From positions 1 through 64,000 of IMG/VR virus record IMGVR_UViG_3300021389_000005: DNA of 64,000 nt. One strand, given 5' to 3'. The notes below the pieces were generated by a model. That model was not told where the DNA came from. It ran no database searches and saw only the letters and a list, made by a program, of their open reading frames with translations. This DNA is from a virus. Positions 29,601 through 40,237 of this stretch are shown one piece after another (position 1 is the stretch's first letter; every line of letters starts with the position of its first letter). Position numbers and translations under genes: made by a program.

Positions 29601-30490
29601 TTTGGACAGGTACATTCGGTGTAGCACAAGGAGTGTCAAACCTAAACATGGACTTTGGTGCAAATATGGTAGATGTATGTTCTGTTGGAACAATAGGTGC
29701 AGCAGCATATAACACTGGTCTTTATATGCATAAAGATCATCCCGATTTAGAGAACTTATATTCTGATTGGTCACCTAACGGATATTCTGAAGCTGATCAA
29801 AAAGAGTCATTACAACTTCTTGTAAATCAAGCGACAAACACAATGCCAATACCTGCTACATTTGTATCTGGTAAATCATTTAGATCTATTGGTGCATTTG
29901 GAGCCAACTTTATTAACATTAACAATGTTAAAGCTAAACAGCAATTAGGGTTCCAAGACACTAAGGACAGCCAGATTATAGCATCTGGAGACAGAACATT
30001 TAAAATGTCGTTTGATTCTAATGATCAATTCTTATTAGGTGGAAGATCATGTGGATCTTTCTTATTTATGTCTCCTATTAATTTAAATACTTTATCGGTT
30101 GATGGAGAAACTAAACAATCTAGAAAATCTATTAAAGGTAGAGATAAATCAGGTTTGGATAATTCGAATGCACTTACAGTAGATGTTGTATTCCAATACA
30201 GAATGACTGATTACTTTGGAAATGACCCAGAATCTGATAGAGGAAGAATTGGTGGACAAGCTAAATTAACTTTCCCTAATTTAACATATACTAAAAAGAT
30301 TGGTTTCGATATCTTTGACAAATACGATCAGCAATTTACATTTGATTTAGAAATATTTGCTAAGTACAGTGCAAAAGGTAAAAACTTAAACTCAATAAGA
30401 GCTGCCCAACTAGTTAGAAACGTACCAAGCTTCTCTGCACCTGCAGTTGATAGAAGAATGTACAACTTTAAAGGTTATTCCGTAAGATAA
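26690..30490 (+). CDS. Large structural/fibre protein, 1266 aa
   Basis: A baseplate or fibre protein by size and context. The N-terminal helix region (1-40) is followed by a long beta-rich part. Residues about 430-510 form a predicted coiled coil (K-K-L-D-D-T-I-S-K-K-R-T-E-I-S and on). A fibronectin-III-like stretch follows at about 515-660 (P-K-F-R-V-R-G-F-W-A-V-P-A-P, then V-Q-Y-R-Y-L and E-I-R-V-R-S-I-S-E-A-G-Y-P with S-D-W-S). The remaining 600 residues are polar and beta-rich without recognised repeats. The last gene of its transcription unit: a 83-base gap with a promoter-like motif follows. Confidence 0.6.
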   Translation: MNTNNSLSNTLKKLLEINANSLKIYERVNEAVTTEKKDIPLEILAPDGTTTTVYVPAFGYMKRELERLDTNLKALTGLGKGNTKIKLPDGSFQSIITSALKTPANDITSVIRPERFATKSNYFFEDFLNPLLTTSLDISGQVPEDTERVLIKRIIFDSTNENTVDYFKSNFKNLENLDYFTVIRDVVNNNLSYVVDEEVRDLPFRNSQYAGKFDITSIDTMKKDVVVNGVTKKKSVKLITVDKLTYSDNGKDLDDTELLKTGDELMLNNGNKNTRFKISKIDGSTRQLELELVEGYEALKIGADSLSIYKYTRNGLSVQVNCGFNERVLVFIKAIDPDSNMLAEKWSPGIGLYTNELTLLQEDGTFIRLDDYYKENVADFGQYIKALKDDAIPPATIGVTPDAPTLDNSNFKVVQINRHLTKNDASDKIKKFSADKTSVEETIKKLDDTISKKRTEISTKKYESEVQRDKDKSELNSLIDERASETKLYNSLVNQIQSLASSTNATNITPKFRVRGFWAVPAPKKVADTVPQNVVQFSVQYRYLSTNGKSSEVSQLPFTDGTREKTAVFSNWNEIKTKVRPRGRIKPTASNLSQRIRPMKFEWKESLVEDAQEINFNQLDIAINQNELVEIRVRSISEAGYPANPIYSDWSEPITIDFPEAEIDTTDLDGLIEKNLAEVASVKISEELTSKGVFTHVEESFVANEKLYAHNATSIASGFLSAEQKPISVFDKLIALESEIAALKEGIEAEVGELVVTLRSEDGTVSVIQNNTVNQIFAGYYVDEVAELSIKKGHIVTKTFKLLLENTKATQLELVARLTGDRAKPVYKSSGAGSQEHGLGFGVQLNDQETTSIDTKVASDTYYTTQGKYDLAPIQYQNVSPSAIANVEDLLLSAPYQSAQRRGQFIYNRYMDVANQNPLYITESLIDGAAASLTNYEYTLSYAAFEDSNMPVGSGISLNQPTGDGTTNDFIWTGTFGVAQGVSNLNMDFGANMVDVCSVGTIGAAAYNTGLYMHKDHPDLENLYSDWSPNGYSEADQKESLQLLVNQATNTMPIPATFVSGKSFRSIGAFGANFININNVKAKQQLGFQDTKDSQIIASGDRTFKMSFDSNDQFLLGGRSCGSFLFMSPINLNTLSVDGETKQSRKSIKGRDKSGLDNSNALTVDVVFQYRMTDYFGNDPESDRGRIGGQAKLTFPNLTYTKKIGFDIFDKYDQQFTFDLEIFAKYSAKGKNLNSIRAAQLVRNVPSFSAPAVDRRMYNFKGYSVR

Positions 30491-30517
30491 TATGGAAAAG
30501 CTACTGTTATTGTGTTA

Positions 30518-30527
30518 GATATATAAT
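30518..30527 (+). promoter_or_regulatory. GATATATAAT promoter-like motif
   Basis: Exact copy in the 83-base gap before the 2715-residue gene, 56 bases upstream of its ATG, the longest spacing among the copies in this window. Confidence 0.5.
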
Positions 30528-30573
30528 AGAGAAAGTAGTTAGTACTCTATTAATAAAACAAGTAACACGATAA

Positions 30574-33500
30574 ATGGCAGCACAAAGTTTTAAATTATTT
30601 CAAGGATCTGCAGATCAAACGTCAGCATGTGGCTTTGATCGTAACGTTGACCCAACGCTGGATATAGAAGTGTGGTATGATGATACTAATAGTGTTACTC
30701 CAGCTTCTCCATATGATATAACAACACTTCCTAGTGGTTCACAATTATATACGAATGATACTTTAGCAGCTAACAGCATGCTTGACGCAAATCATCTCGG
30801 TGGATCCGGATTACCTGTAGGTGGAGATAATTGGTGGACATTAAGGGATAATAATAATTTTGGTCAAATAAAAATTGAAAGTACATCTGGAGAAACTAGC
30901 GATGTATACACAAATTGTACTTTAGAGTACAAAATAGCAGAGTTTAGAGACGATAATGGTGCTCCCATTTCCACTGTACTTGAAGGCGAAAGTATAGAGC
31001 TTTACATTGAGGCAATAGGTGATTTAGACGGAGTAACTGTAGCTTACGATCTAGATTCATCTTCAGATGCAGATTACGATGATCTTGAGAATCTTAACCA
31101 AGGAGGTGATATTACATTTTCTTCTGTAGATGGTGATCTGTTTAGATGGTCAGCTGTACTACCCGTTGAAATAGACACTGATGCAATCGGTGAAGGTACA
31201 GAATCACTGGTCTTTATATTAGGCGACAGTAGTAATCAAGATGACGCAGGAAATGACATAGGCATTCCTACGGTTTCTATAGATATAACAGACGTGTCAC
31301 CAACTCCGTCGCCCGTGCCGTCCTCAACTCCGTCACCAACTCCGTTACCAGAGTTTGAGTGTAGTGACGCAAATTTAGACTTGACTGCTTTGTCAGGTTT
31401 ACCAGCAGGTACACAAATTGACACGACTTTAATTACTATAAGTGCAGGAACAGTAGCAAGCATAGCACCAACCACTATTCAATCAGGTAGTGCTCAATAT
31501 GCGATTACGGTAACCGTGCCATCGAGTGGTTTTAATAATTCTGGATCAACAATATCGTGTGATGAAAGTATTACTGGTGATAGTGCACCAACTGCTAATG
31601 ATTTAATAATATCTCTTGATTCAGAAGAGAGCGAAGATATTAATATTTGGAATCTTGTAAGCGATGATATTACCAGCGACGGTGATTTAACTATTACTTT
31701 AGGTGCTTTAAACCCTGCTTTAACTGGATCATCTTTAACAGGATTAAATGCCTCTGGAATAACAACATATCAAGCACCTTTAGTTGAATTTTCTCAAGGA
31801 AACAAAACACAAACATTTACATACACAGCAGAAGATGTTGCTGGAAATACATCTACGGGTACTGTTACTATTAATATATCGGCTGAAGCAAATACTGCTC
31901 CAGTATTTCAAGGTACACCATATAGCATAACTACTCAGTTAAATCAAACTACTGCGGAAATAATTTCTTATTCTGCGACAGATGCAGAAGGACATGTAAT
32001 TACATATGCTATTTCTGTTCAGCCCACAAAAGGTGTTGCCACATTAGATACAGCTAATTCTACAGTTTCATATATACCAAACGGTGGTGAAACTGGACCT
32101 GATTCAATAATATTGACTGCGACAGACAGCCAAGGATCTCCAACAGACACTAACATTACTATTGCTATTCAATTTCCGGCATATTTTGAAATTTTAGCAA
32201 CTTCATTTTTTAATAATGAAGATGACGCATGTTTAGATCCTGCAACAGTTGCAGTTTGGTTTTCTACACAAAACGCAACACAAATAAGCGATCTTGCTGT
32301 AGGTGACAAAATATACAACGATGCCAATGGAAATGGTGTTTATGCTTCTGGATTTTGTAAAATACAACAAGGATCTTTAGAAAAAGTTGTACAGATAGGA
32401 TCTGATGGAGCTATTCTATCGATTGATAATTGTGATGCTCAATCTAATTTATTTCAATCAACTAGAGTTAGATATTCTGGGTCGGAAACAAATTTATGTA
32501 ATGATCTTGGAGGTGAAGTAGTTGATATATTTTATGGAATTTCAAACCCTTCGGATCCATCACAAGACATAGCAACACTTGTTGCAAATAACACACCATT
32601 GTTTGTTAGTAGTTATAGAGCAAATCAATATGCTAACGGATTTAACAATGATTTAGAAGGCTTAATACCTGCAGGTTTATATCAAGGACTCACTGAACCA
32701 GTCTTTTATTTTAAAAGAGGTGGCGATGATTCTTGGATTACAGTCAATCCGAATGATTATCAATTCAAATGTCCTGATCCTATTGTATATGACACATTTA
32801 GTTTAGGATTATTAAGCTATGATACCAGCGTTGACGATCTTTGTAATTCAAACACCGACAGCATTGAAATATTTTATAGATTACCACAAGTTGATGGATT
32901 TTCACAGTCGGCTGCAACTCTACTTGAAATAGCACAAGGTAATATCCCAATATTTACAAGTGAAAGAGCGGCCACTGAAAACTTAATAGATGGTTTGGCT
33001 CCAAGTGGAGTATATTCTATTGATACGGATGAATATTTTGTATGGAACAACGAAGGTGATGGATTTGAATATAACTGGTATGGCTTTAATAGTCAAAATC
33101 AATTTGTAAAAGATTCACAAATTACACGACCTGGAAACTGTTCACAATATGTTAGACCTGACATGAGCAATAATGTAGGTGTAACAACAGGTGACGGTGG
33201 ATTAAATGACACTAATGTATATTATGCGTTTTATTCATGTGCTGCAAATACTGATCAAGAAAATATATTAGGAACCGTTTCTCAATACTGGAATTTATAT
33301 GTAGTAGATGCTGGCTTTGATATGACGCTAACAGATGAAGGTAATTCAGTAGAAGTAGGGGAAAGCCCACTTAAAGGATTTTTAGAAAGCCTTAACTTAG
33401 CACCTAATGAATCTGTAACAATTAAACCAAATGGATTTGATTGTTTAACATATGTACATACAGTATGGTCAGAAACTATAAGCGATGCAATAAATGTTCT

Positions 33501-36500
33501 TAAGGTTAAAGGATTCGATACAAATGGAATTAAGATATCTGCTACTAACGCGGTTGATCTAGGTTTTGGAAGTGAGAATGAAATTTATTCATATGCAGAA
33601 TCTGGATGCCAAGCATGTAAAGATGACGTTGCACCATTAGCGACATACACTTTACCGTTTATTGACGGTGATGTTATTGAAGCATTAGGTCCTAACTTTA
33701 ATCTAGAAACTAATTATAAATTAGATAATGTTTCTAGACCTCTTTTAAGAACAAATCCTAAACTTACAACAAATATTAAATTAGTAGTAAATGAAAGCGA
33801 TAATCTATATTTAGAAAGTATAAACGCAACTAAAGAATTGGCATCAATCGAGTATAAAAAGTTTCCAATTAATAAAGATGGAAAATATTCATATGACGTT
33901 GCTAATTTTTATAATGTAAACATGACTCCCAATAAGATCATGTTCCAAACTAAAAGAGATTATTCTGATATTACCGTTTTAGATAGTTATGAAAAACAAA
34001 TTGAGGAATCATATCAATATGGTGCTAATTACAACTTCTCTAAAGCACATGAAGAAGACTTTAGAATTTTTGCTCCAATTTGGTTAGATACACATATACC
34101 TAGAAATTTTGTTATCTACAGAGTTAACGATCCTGTGGGTTCTTTGGATCTAAAGGACAACGCTGCTGATAATTTTAGAAGAATACAAAATCTTCTTCAA
34201 AATGCAGAGATTATTAAATCATTTGATTTAACTAGAAATTCTAACATTGGTACGTATTTAAGAAACCACGTCCAAGATGAAACTTTCCCTAAATCTCCGA
34301 TTACTGTTAATTTTGAAAAGAAAGAAAAATCTAGTTTTAACGGTATAGATCTTATTAAAGGTGGATTTACTAGCAAGGGTGAATACTTATATAAAGATTA
34401 CATCTTAACTGATAAACCTTTAATAGAGGCTAATGATTATATCACAGATGCCTTTAGAAGAAATGAAATCGCATCAGCAAATCTAATTAATTTAGAATTT
34501 TTATTTAATGATAACCTAGCAGAAGACTATAGTGTAAATAGATATTTCGGATTATTCGTAGACGAAATAGATTCTGGATATGGTAGAATATTTTCAATAG
34601 ACGGTAAAATTCATCAGTTTAAAGAATTAAATTCTTTAGTGGATCCATCATTACCAGAAACAGCAATACCATCACATAAGCAAGTTACTACTATGCCAAT
34701 GTTGGCATATGCAAGCGCAGGTAATAGATTTTTCAATATTTCTAGCAACACAGTATATGATGATAGTGAATGGAAAGTTGCAATAGAAGATGGTGATAAT
34801 TACATATCTAGTCAATTAGGCATAAAACAAACTGGCAGGTCAATTGATCTGGTTGAAAACAATGATCATGGCTACGACTTCATTAAGCTAAATGTAGTAA
34901 ATACGCCGTACACTAACGATTCACTAGGGATCACTAATATCAAAGAGGAAGCTAATAAATTTACGTTTATTAAGCACGTCGAAGGTGAAGTAATTGTATT
35001 TGCTATTGATAATCCTTTAGATATAAATACACCTAAAACATTTTCAATAACAACATCTGCAGAAATGCCAGATACCGTTAAAACTATTTTTAATAAAGTA
35101 ACTGCAGGTACGGATTTAGATGGGCAACCTCTTAATGCTGGAACCGGAGTTGGTGAACTAGAAGATTCTGAATTATTTAGAGATATTTTTGATATAACGT
35201 TTGATAGCGTAAACCTAACGGGTGTTAAAAGTTTCTTTTTTACAGAAAAAATAGCAAATTTAGGTGATTTAAATCTAAGAATAATTTCACAGGGAGATTG
35301 TATTATTAGAAACGACGAAATCCAAACTAATTTAAATCTACAAAATAGCATATACAGGGCAGAATCACAATTAGAATCAAAAAGATTCGAAGGATATAGA
35401 TACTCCAATCAAGGTACATCTACCGATATAGCAGTAGCATTGGCAGCATGTATTGATAGTAACGAAACTAGGTTTTCAGCATATAATGTCGGATCTTCGG
35501 TTTATATTGTAAGCGCTGTTTCAGGTTATGAATTAATGCAATCTTGTTTACTATTAGGAAAGGGTAATGTTAATGAATTCTTAAGTATAGATAATGCTGA
35601 CACATTTAATAGATTACAATTAAGAGAATCTATAGACCTATTACCTGGTCATGCTATTCTAGAAAATTATGATTCTTATTTCTTATCTGGAGGAAATGCA
35701 CCTGGAAAATCAGTATTTGTAAATAATGAAACACTCAGCGAAATAAGCGCTAATGATTATATAGAAACAGAATATAAGGGCGTTTATAACAAGGTGATTG
35801 ATGTGGTAGAAGATATTACTAGAACCGACAGTGAATATTCTAAAATAATATTAGAAAACAAAAACGACTTAAAAGACGGTGACAGTAAAGTTTATTACGA
35901 AAACGAGGTTAGACTTGGTTTATTTTCTGCATACAACATATATGACTTAAACGTTGATTTTTATGACACTTCTAATTCTGATATAAAAGAGTTAGCGTAT
36001 GAAACTCAATCTGAAATAGATTATGAGCCTTACACGAATGCCATAAACAATGTAGATCCTACTACTGGAATTGAAACCACAATATTAGGAGCTAGAGATA
36101 TTTTTAGCGAGGATTTTGAATTAAACCCTATTGATTATTTTTCTAATCTATCTAAGATACTGACTGAAGAATCAGTTGATGATGAAGACGATGTTCAAAT
36201 AACTTCAGAATATGATAGACTTAAGGAAAATAACCTAAAACAATATGCTATTAATTCTAGAATAGTACCAAATATTAATAAATGGGTACTTAAAGATACA
36301 GTTACTGTAAGAGAGCAGCCATATTATTTAAATGTTAACGAAGCTTTTGGTAGAACTAATTTTTCTCCAGATTTAACTGTATCTGAAAGAAATAGAGAAT
36401 CAATGACACATGAGTGGTTTTACATTGAAAAACCACCAAAATATTTAAAGTATAACGAAATCAACGATACTTTTAGTTATGTTAATTTTATAGAGGGGTT

Positions 36501-38721
36501 TGATTTAAGCGCCAACTTATTTAGAAGCACAACTAATGATTATTTTAATGCATTTATGGTAAGTGATGGTTTTGAAAAAACACTTACTGAAGAAGATTTA
36601 GTAGATATTTACGATGATATTTTAGAAGGTGATCCTGAAATAAATTCAATAGGAGGTTCAATTACTTCGTTTATTAAAACCAATATACTAAAAAAATATT
36701 CATTAATAAGCGGTGGTAATAATATGTCACATGCTAGTACTATATTTAAAGGAATTAAAGTTGATTTTAAAAATAGAAAAGAATTTTTAAATCCAATTGC
36801 AACAGAAGTTGTGAAGAGTAGCGAATTTAATGGTTATAAATTTAGCGTATTGCTTAAAGTAAACGAAGACGCTAGTACGAATAGTATATCGTATGAAGTA
36901 ATTCAAAATAAAAAGTTTAAATTCGTTATAATGTACATTACATTGAATTTAGGTGATTATTGGATTGACAACAATATGAATAGAAAACTTCTTTATGAAT
37001 TAAATCACAAAATAGTGTTTGATTCTGACCAAGAAGATTTTACATACGCAGATACTAAATTTAACGGTGCATTACAATTTAATGACCCTTCTATTAACTG
37101 GTCAGACGAAGGACCTTACACAATTCCTGGTATATCGCACACAAATGGATCTTTACCAAAATTTGATTCTCAAATAACACTGGGCGATGATGGTCTATAC
37201 GGAGAGATTCTTTTAGATTTATTTCCGAATGACGATACTAATTCTATCTATAAAGTTTCAGTAACTGCAGTAGATTCAGATAATTCATTAAAAATATCTG
37301 GTAAGCCTGTCAATATATCTGATAGTACTGATATTTTAAATGTTGAATTCTTACCTAATTCTATCCAAAGAGGTGCAGAATACACATATGTCGGTGGTGG
37401 AGCCAACGCACATAAAGTTATTTTAGAAAAGCTAACGGCAAAATCAGTTGCAGATTTAGTTAACCTAAACAACGACGAGATTGTATACACTACTGTTGAT
37501 GTTGATGGAACAGTACATAACAATAGATTTGTTATAAACTTTAGTGATGGAACAGAAGTAATACAAAGGTCTGAGCTTAATATAGAAGAAGATACTGATA
37601 AGCCTAAAAGTTTTAAATTATTTAAAGGTAATATAGGTTATAATTTAATGTCAGAATCTGAATACTATCCATTTTTAATTAGACATAATGGAAACTACAC
37701 GGTAGACATGAAGCCTGTCGTTACATTTACAGATCCATATTCTCACTTTAAAGTTAATAGGTTGCATTTAACAAATAATGCAAATGAACTTAAATTTGAG
37801 GAATTACTATATAAACACTCTTTAACAAACTTAAGTGAATTTAATAGAGCAGATGCATATTATAGAAGATATAACAGGTGTGGTGTTATGTTTAACTTAG
37901 GTTTTATTAGTGATGATGGAACTCATGATTCAAATTGGGGATTAATTCAAAATCATTTCTATCATAAAGTAAATGAAATTAATCCGAGCGGTGTAACTAA
38001 ACTTTCAACAACGAGTGATAAGTTGCCACTATACCCACTTATTGGAGAGATTGCTATTGATAAAAAAGACATTAATGTATTTAGATCCTCTTGGGATTCT
38101 GAATATTATACTAGGTCATTAGCCGGTGGAAATTCTACCAATATACCTGGTACATTTGATACACATGAAGAAAGATCTTATTTAGCATCAACTATTATGA
38201 AGCCTAAATATTCATATGAACTTCTTGATTTTAATACATCTTATGTTAATTCTGAAGAAGAATTGGACGAAATTCTGATAAACAGTGCTAATACAAGTGA
38301 CGTTGTAGTATTCGAAAATATAAATTACATAATAGCAGATTTTTATGTGGCTGATATTTTAATTACTAAACTAGCAAAAGAAGGTGTACTAGAAAGTATT
38401 TCACAATACGTTACTCCATCTAATTCGGCTGGAAATAAAGAAACGTTAACGGACGATGCATTAATGTATGCTGAAAATAATTTAATAGAAACATATATTT
38501 TAGATTCTATTAGATTGTACACTAAACAATTTAAAGGTAAAGGTTCTAAGATTATAAATGCGGTAACTATTGATCAATTAGACAGTGACGGATTTACTCT
38601 TGATAAGAATAATTTTGCATATAGAAGTCATGTGCAAAAGCCAATGAATTTTAGGTTGATATATAATAAAAGATTAGGCTACTCTTATGATATAAAACCT
38701 ATGATAAAAATAAAGTCATAA
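30574..38721 (+). CDS. Giant multidomain tail/fibre protein, 2715 aa
   Basis: The largest gene here. The N-terminal part is modular: a cysteine-containing surface module at about 1-100, a Calx-beta-like domain at about 110-245, a Pro/Ser/Thr linker at 247-266, then Ig- and cadherin-like domains to about 540 (N-T-A-P-V-F-Q, S-A-T-D-A-E-G-H-V-I-T-Y). Further copies of the cysteine module follow at about 545-880 (patterns such as A-C-L-D-P-A-T-V-A-V-W-F and L-C-N-S-N-T-D-S-I-E-I-F-Y). A C-x-x-C near residue 1013 marks a boundary. The C-terminal ~1650 residues are a separate polar beta/helix region that I cannot assign. The N-terminal modules suggest carbohydrate or surface binding; the C-terminal part may be the baseplate-attached body. 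Confidence 0.7.
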   Translation: MAAQSFKLFQGSADQTSACGFDRNVDPTLDIEVWYDDTNSVTPASPYDITTLPSGSQLYTNDTLAANSMLDANHLGGSGLPVGGDNWWTLRDNNNFGQIKIESTSGETSDVYTNCTLEYKIAEFRDDNGAPISTVLEGESIELYIEAIGDLDGVTVAYDLDSSSDADYDDLENLNQGGDITFSSVDGDLFRWSAVLPVEIDTDAIGEGTESLVFILGDSSNQDDAGNDIGIPTVSIDITDVSPTPSPVPSSTPSPTPLPEFECSDANLDLTALSGLPAGTQIDTTLITISAGTVASIAPTTIQSGSAQYAITVTVPSSGFNNSGSTISCDESITGDSAPTANDLIISLDSEESEDINIWNLVSDDITSDGDLTITLGALNPALTGSSLTGLNASGITTYQAPLVEFSQGNKTQTFTYTAEDVAGNTSTGTVTINISAEANTAPVFQGTPYSITTQLNQTTAEIISYSATDAEGHVITYAISVQPTKGVATLDTANSTVSYIPNGGETGPDSIILTATDSQGSPTDTNITIAIQFPAYFEILATSFFNNEDDACLDPATVAVWFSTQNATQISDLAVGDKIYNDANGNGVYASGFCKIQQGSLEKVVQIGSDGAILSIDNCDAQSNLFQSTRVRYSGSETNLCNDLGGEVVDIFYGISNPSDPSQDIATLVANNTPLFVSSYRANQYANGFNNDLEGLIPAGLYQGLTEPVFYFKRGGDDSWITVNPNDYQFKCPDPIVYDTFSLGLLSYDTSVDDLCNSNTDSIEIFYRLPQVDGFSQSAATLLEIAQGNIPIFTSERAATENLIDGLAPSGVYSIDTDEYFVWNNEGDGFEYNWYGFNSQNQFVKDSQITRPGNCSQYVRPDMSNNVGVTTGDGGLNDTNVYYAFYSCAANTDQENILGTVSQYWNLYVVDAGFDMTLTDEGNSVEVGESPLKGFLESLNLAPNESVTIKPNGFDCLTYVHTVWSETISDAINVLKVKGFDTNGIKISATNAVDLGFGSENEIYSYAESGCQACKDDVAPLATYTLPFIDGDVIEALGPNFNLETNYKLDNVSRPLLRTNPKLTTNIKLVVNESDNLYLESINATKELASIEYKKFPINKDGKYSYDVANFYNVNMTPNKIMFQTKRDYSDITVLDSYEKQIEESYQYGANYNFSKAHEEDFRIFAPIWLDTHIPRNFVIYRVNDPVGSLDLKDNAADNFRRIQNLLQNAEIIKSFDLTRNSNIGTYLRNHVQDETFPKSPITVNFEKKEKSSFNGIDLIKGGFTSKGEYLYKDYILTDKPLIEANDYITDAFRRNEIASANLINLEFLFNDNLAEDYSVNRYFGLFVDEIDSGYGRIFSIDGKIHQFKELNSLVDPSLPETAIPSHKQVTTMPMLAYASAGNRFFNISSNTVYDDSEWKVAIEDGDNYISSQLGIKQTGRSIDLVENNDHGYDFIKLNVVNTPYTNDSLGITNIKEEANKFTFIKHVEGEVIVFAIDNPLDINTPKTFSITTSAEMPDTVKTIFNKVTAGTDLDGQPLNAGTGVGELEDSELFRDIFDITFDSVNLTGVKSFFFTEKIANLGDLNLRIISQGDCIIRNDEIQTNLNLQNSIYRAESQLESKRFEGYRYSNQGTSTDIAVALAACIDSNETRFSAYNVGSSVYIVSAVSGYELMQSCLLLGKGNVNEFLSIDNADTFNRLQLRESIDLLPGHAILENYDSYFLSGGNAPGKSVFVNNETLSEISANDYIETEYKGVYNKVIDVVEDITRTDSEYSKIILENKNDLKDGDSKVYYENEVRLGLFSAYNIYDLNVDFYDTSNSDIKELAYETQSEIDYEPYTNAINNVDPTTGIETTILGARDIFSEDFELNPIDYFSNLSKILTEESVDDEDDVQITSEYDRLKENNLKQYAINSRIVPNINKWVLKDTVTVREQPYYLNVNEAFGRTNFSPDLTVSERNRESMTHEWFYIEKPPKYLKYNEINDTFSYVNFIEGFDLSANLFRSTTNDYFNAFMVSDGFEKTLTEEDLVDIYDDILEGDPEINSIGGSITSFIKTNILKKYSLISGGNNMSHASTIFKGIKVDFKNRKEFLNPIATEVVKSSEFNGYKFSVLLKVNEDASTNSISYEVIQNKKFKFVIMYITLNLGDYWIDNNMNRKLLYELNHKIVFDSDQEDFTYADTKFNGALQFNDPSINWSDEGPYTIPGISHTNGSLPKFDSQITLGDDGLYGEILLDLFPNDDTNSIYKVSVTAVDSDNSLKISGKPVNISDSTDILNVEFLPNSIQRGAEYTYVGGGANAHKVILEKLTAKSVADLVNLNNDEIVYTTVDVDGTVHNNRFVINFSDGTEVIQRSELNIEEDTDKPKSFKLFKGNIGYNLMSESEYYPFLIRHNGNYTVDMKPVVTFTDPYSHFKVNRLHLTNNANELKFEELLYKHSLTNLSEFNRADAYYRRYNRCGVMFNLGFISDDGTHDSNWGLIQNHFYHKVNEINPSGVTKLSTTSDKLPLYPLIGEIAIDKKDINVFRSSWDSEYYTRSLAGGNSTNIPGTFDTHEERSYLASTIMKPKYSYELLDFNTSYVNSEEELDEILINSANTSDVVVFENINYIIADFYVADILITKLAKEGVLESISQYVTPSNSAGNKETLTDDALMYAENNLIETYILDSIRLYTKQFKGKGSKIINAVTIDQLDSDGFTLDKNNFAYRSHVQKPMNFRLIYNKRLGYSYDIKPMIKIKS

Positions 38722-38722
38722 A

Positions 38723-40237
38723 ATGGCAATCAACATTAGAGAAATATTACATCCAAGTGATTCTGATTCTATTAAGTTTGAGAAAATCAACTATAATTTT
38801 GACCAGATACTTGCAAACGGAGGAGGTCCAAGAGGGCTAAAGGGACAAAAAGGTGATCAGGGAAATCCAGGTTTAACTGGAACCAAAGGTGATCAAGGAC
38901 TAAAAGGTGATCAGGGACTAAAAGGTGAAACTGGTACTACTAATACTCCATGGTCTTCTGTGGATCCAAGTAACGACACTACTTATAAAATTTTAAAACC
39001 AAAGAGATTAGGTTTAACTTATACTCCGGTGGTTTTTATAGGTGATGAAACCTTCGATGAAACTTTAACACAAGACGGAACAAACACTGGAATCAACTCT
39101 AAATTAACTATAAAGAAAGATTCTATTGCCTTTGATAATTATATTACATTATTAGATGACATAAGTGGTGAAAAAATAGTATTTACAGGATCATATGACG
39201 GTGGTCAATCTATAACTAGATTTGCTATTCAAAATGCGTTTCAAGCTTCTAATATTCAGTTTGCAATAAGCGTAGATTATATAGATTTAGATTCTAATAA
39301 TAACACAAATATTACAGGTGGAGCTGGTGTTAATATCCAGTCTGGAGGAGACTCTAACATTAAATTAGAAACTCTAGGAAATGGAATATTAGATGTAGAT
39401 TCGAATGCTGAATTTAAAGGGTATGTTAAATTAAATAATACATCTGATCCAATAGCACCAAGTGCTGGTATGATTAGATACAATTCAAACACCAATACAT
39501 TTGAAGGTTATTTTGCTAGCAATGAGTGGAAAGAATTATGTACTGAATGTGGAGCTGGAGTATCTAACTCTGTAATTATAGGCGGTGGAAATATAGATGC
39601 AAATGCAGATGGAACTCCAGTTAATAGTAATAGTATCTCTATCGGTGGTGGAAATACACCAAGTGGAGATATAGATGCAAATGCAGATGGAACTCCAGTT
39701 GGATCTTCTCCAACTCCGACACCGAGTTCGAGTGCAATACCTCCAACTCCGACACCGAGCCCGTCAGAATCGACGCCTGCGCCTAGTAGTATTAGCATAA
39801 CGTTAGATGATCATAATGATTCAAGTTCAAGATACGATGGCTCATATCCATACCTTATTGGATTTACATTAGCTGGTACTCCAGAAGGACAGTCGCCTGT
39901 TGATCCTGATAATGTATCTGATACTAATATTACTATGACGGTAGATGGCCAAATGATGGCACAACAAACCAATACTAGTAAAGGAATTGTAACTTCATGG
40001 ACGGGTGATTATTTAGTAACTAAAAATATATCACCTCTTAACACTGTAACTGATGATATTGAACTAACATATGCGGGTGTAGGAGTTGGTGAAAACTTCT
40101 TCTATGAAGTTCAAGGTTCTCAGGTTGGTAACAATAAGGGTAATTTTGTACCTGCAACACCAACTCCGACACCAAGTTCGAGCCCGAGCCCAACGCCTCC
40201 CGCTAGTGGCAATTTGCAATACAATGTCAAAGGATAA
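38723..40237 (+). CDS. Collagen-like tail fibre protein
   Basis: A receptor-binding-type fibre. Residues 1-30 carry the same attachment motif as the protein at 24170. Residues 35-71 are thirteen perfect Gly-X-Y triplets (K-G-D-Q-G-L type), which form a collagen triple helix. A beta-rich stem with a D-S-N-N-N-T-N-I-T-G-G-A-G run follows. At about 285-330 there is an I-G-G-G-N...D-A-N-A-D-G-T-P-V repeat encoded by an exact 32-bp DNA repeat, then Pro/Thr/Ser linkers at about 330-355 and at the end. The repeats and linkers mark swap points for tip domains. Starts one base after the giant gene. Confidence 0.8.
   Translation: MAINIREILHPSDSDSIKFEKINYNFDQILANGGGPRGLKGQKGDQGNPGLTGTKGDQGLKGDQGLKGETGTTNTPWSSVDPSNDTTYKILKPKRLGLTYTPVVFIGDETFDETLTQDGTNTGINSKLTIKKDSIAFDNYITLLDDISGEKIVFTGSYDGGQSITRFAIQNAFQASNIQFAISVDYIDLDSNNNTNITGGAGVNIQSGGDSNIKLETLGNGILDVDSNAEFKGYVKLNNTSDPIAPSAGMIRYNSNTNTFEGYFASNEWKELCTECGAGVSNSVIIGGGNIDANADGTPVNSNSISIGGGNTPSGDIDANADGTPVGSSPTPTPSSSAIPPTPTPSPSESTPAPSSISITLDDHNDSSSRYDGSYPYLIGFTLAGTPEGQSPVDPDNVSDTNITMTVDGQMMAQQTNTSKGIVTSWTGDYLVTKNISPLNTVTDDIELTYAGVGVGENFFYEVQGSQVGNNKGNFVPATPTPTPSSSPSPTPPASGNLQYNVKG
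39591..39700 (+). repeat. 32-bp direct repeat inside the collagen-like fibre gene
   Basis: Positions 39591-39622 and 39669-39700 are identical (32 bases, beginning ATATAGATGCAAATGC). They encode I-D-A-N-A-D-G-T-P-V twice. An in-frame tandem repeat of 78 bases, including a similar GGTGGTGGAAATA block, is likely expandable by recombination or slippage. Confidence 0.9.

Noticed and set aside
38824-38935. Short tandem DNA repeats that could suggest a CRISPR or regulatory array
   Set aside because: They encode Gly-X-Y collagen triplets in frame; no spacers or palindromic repeats.
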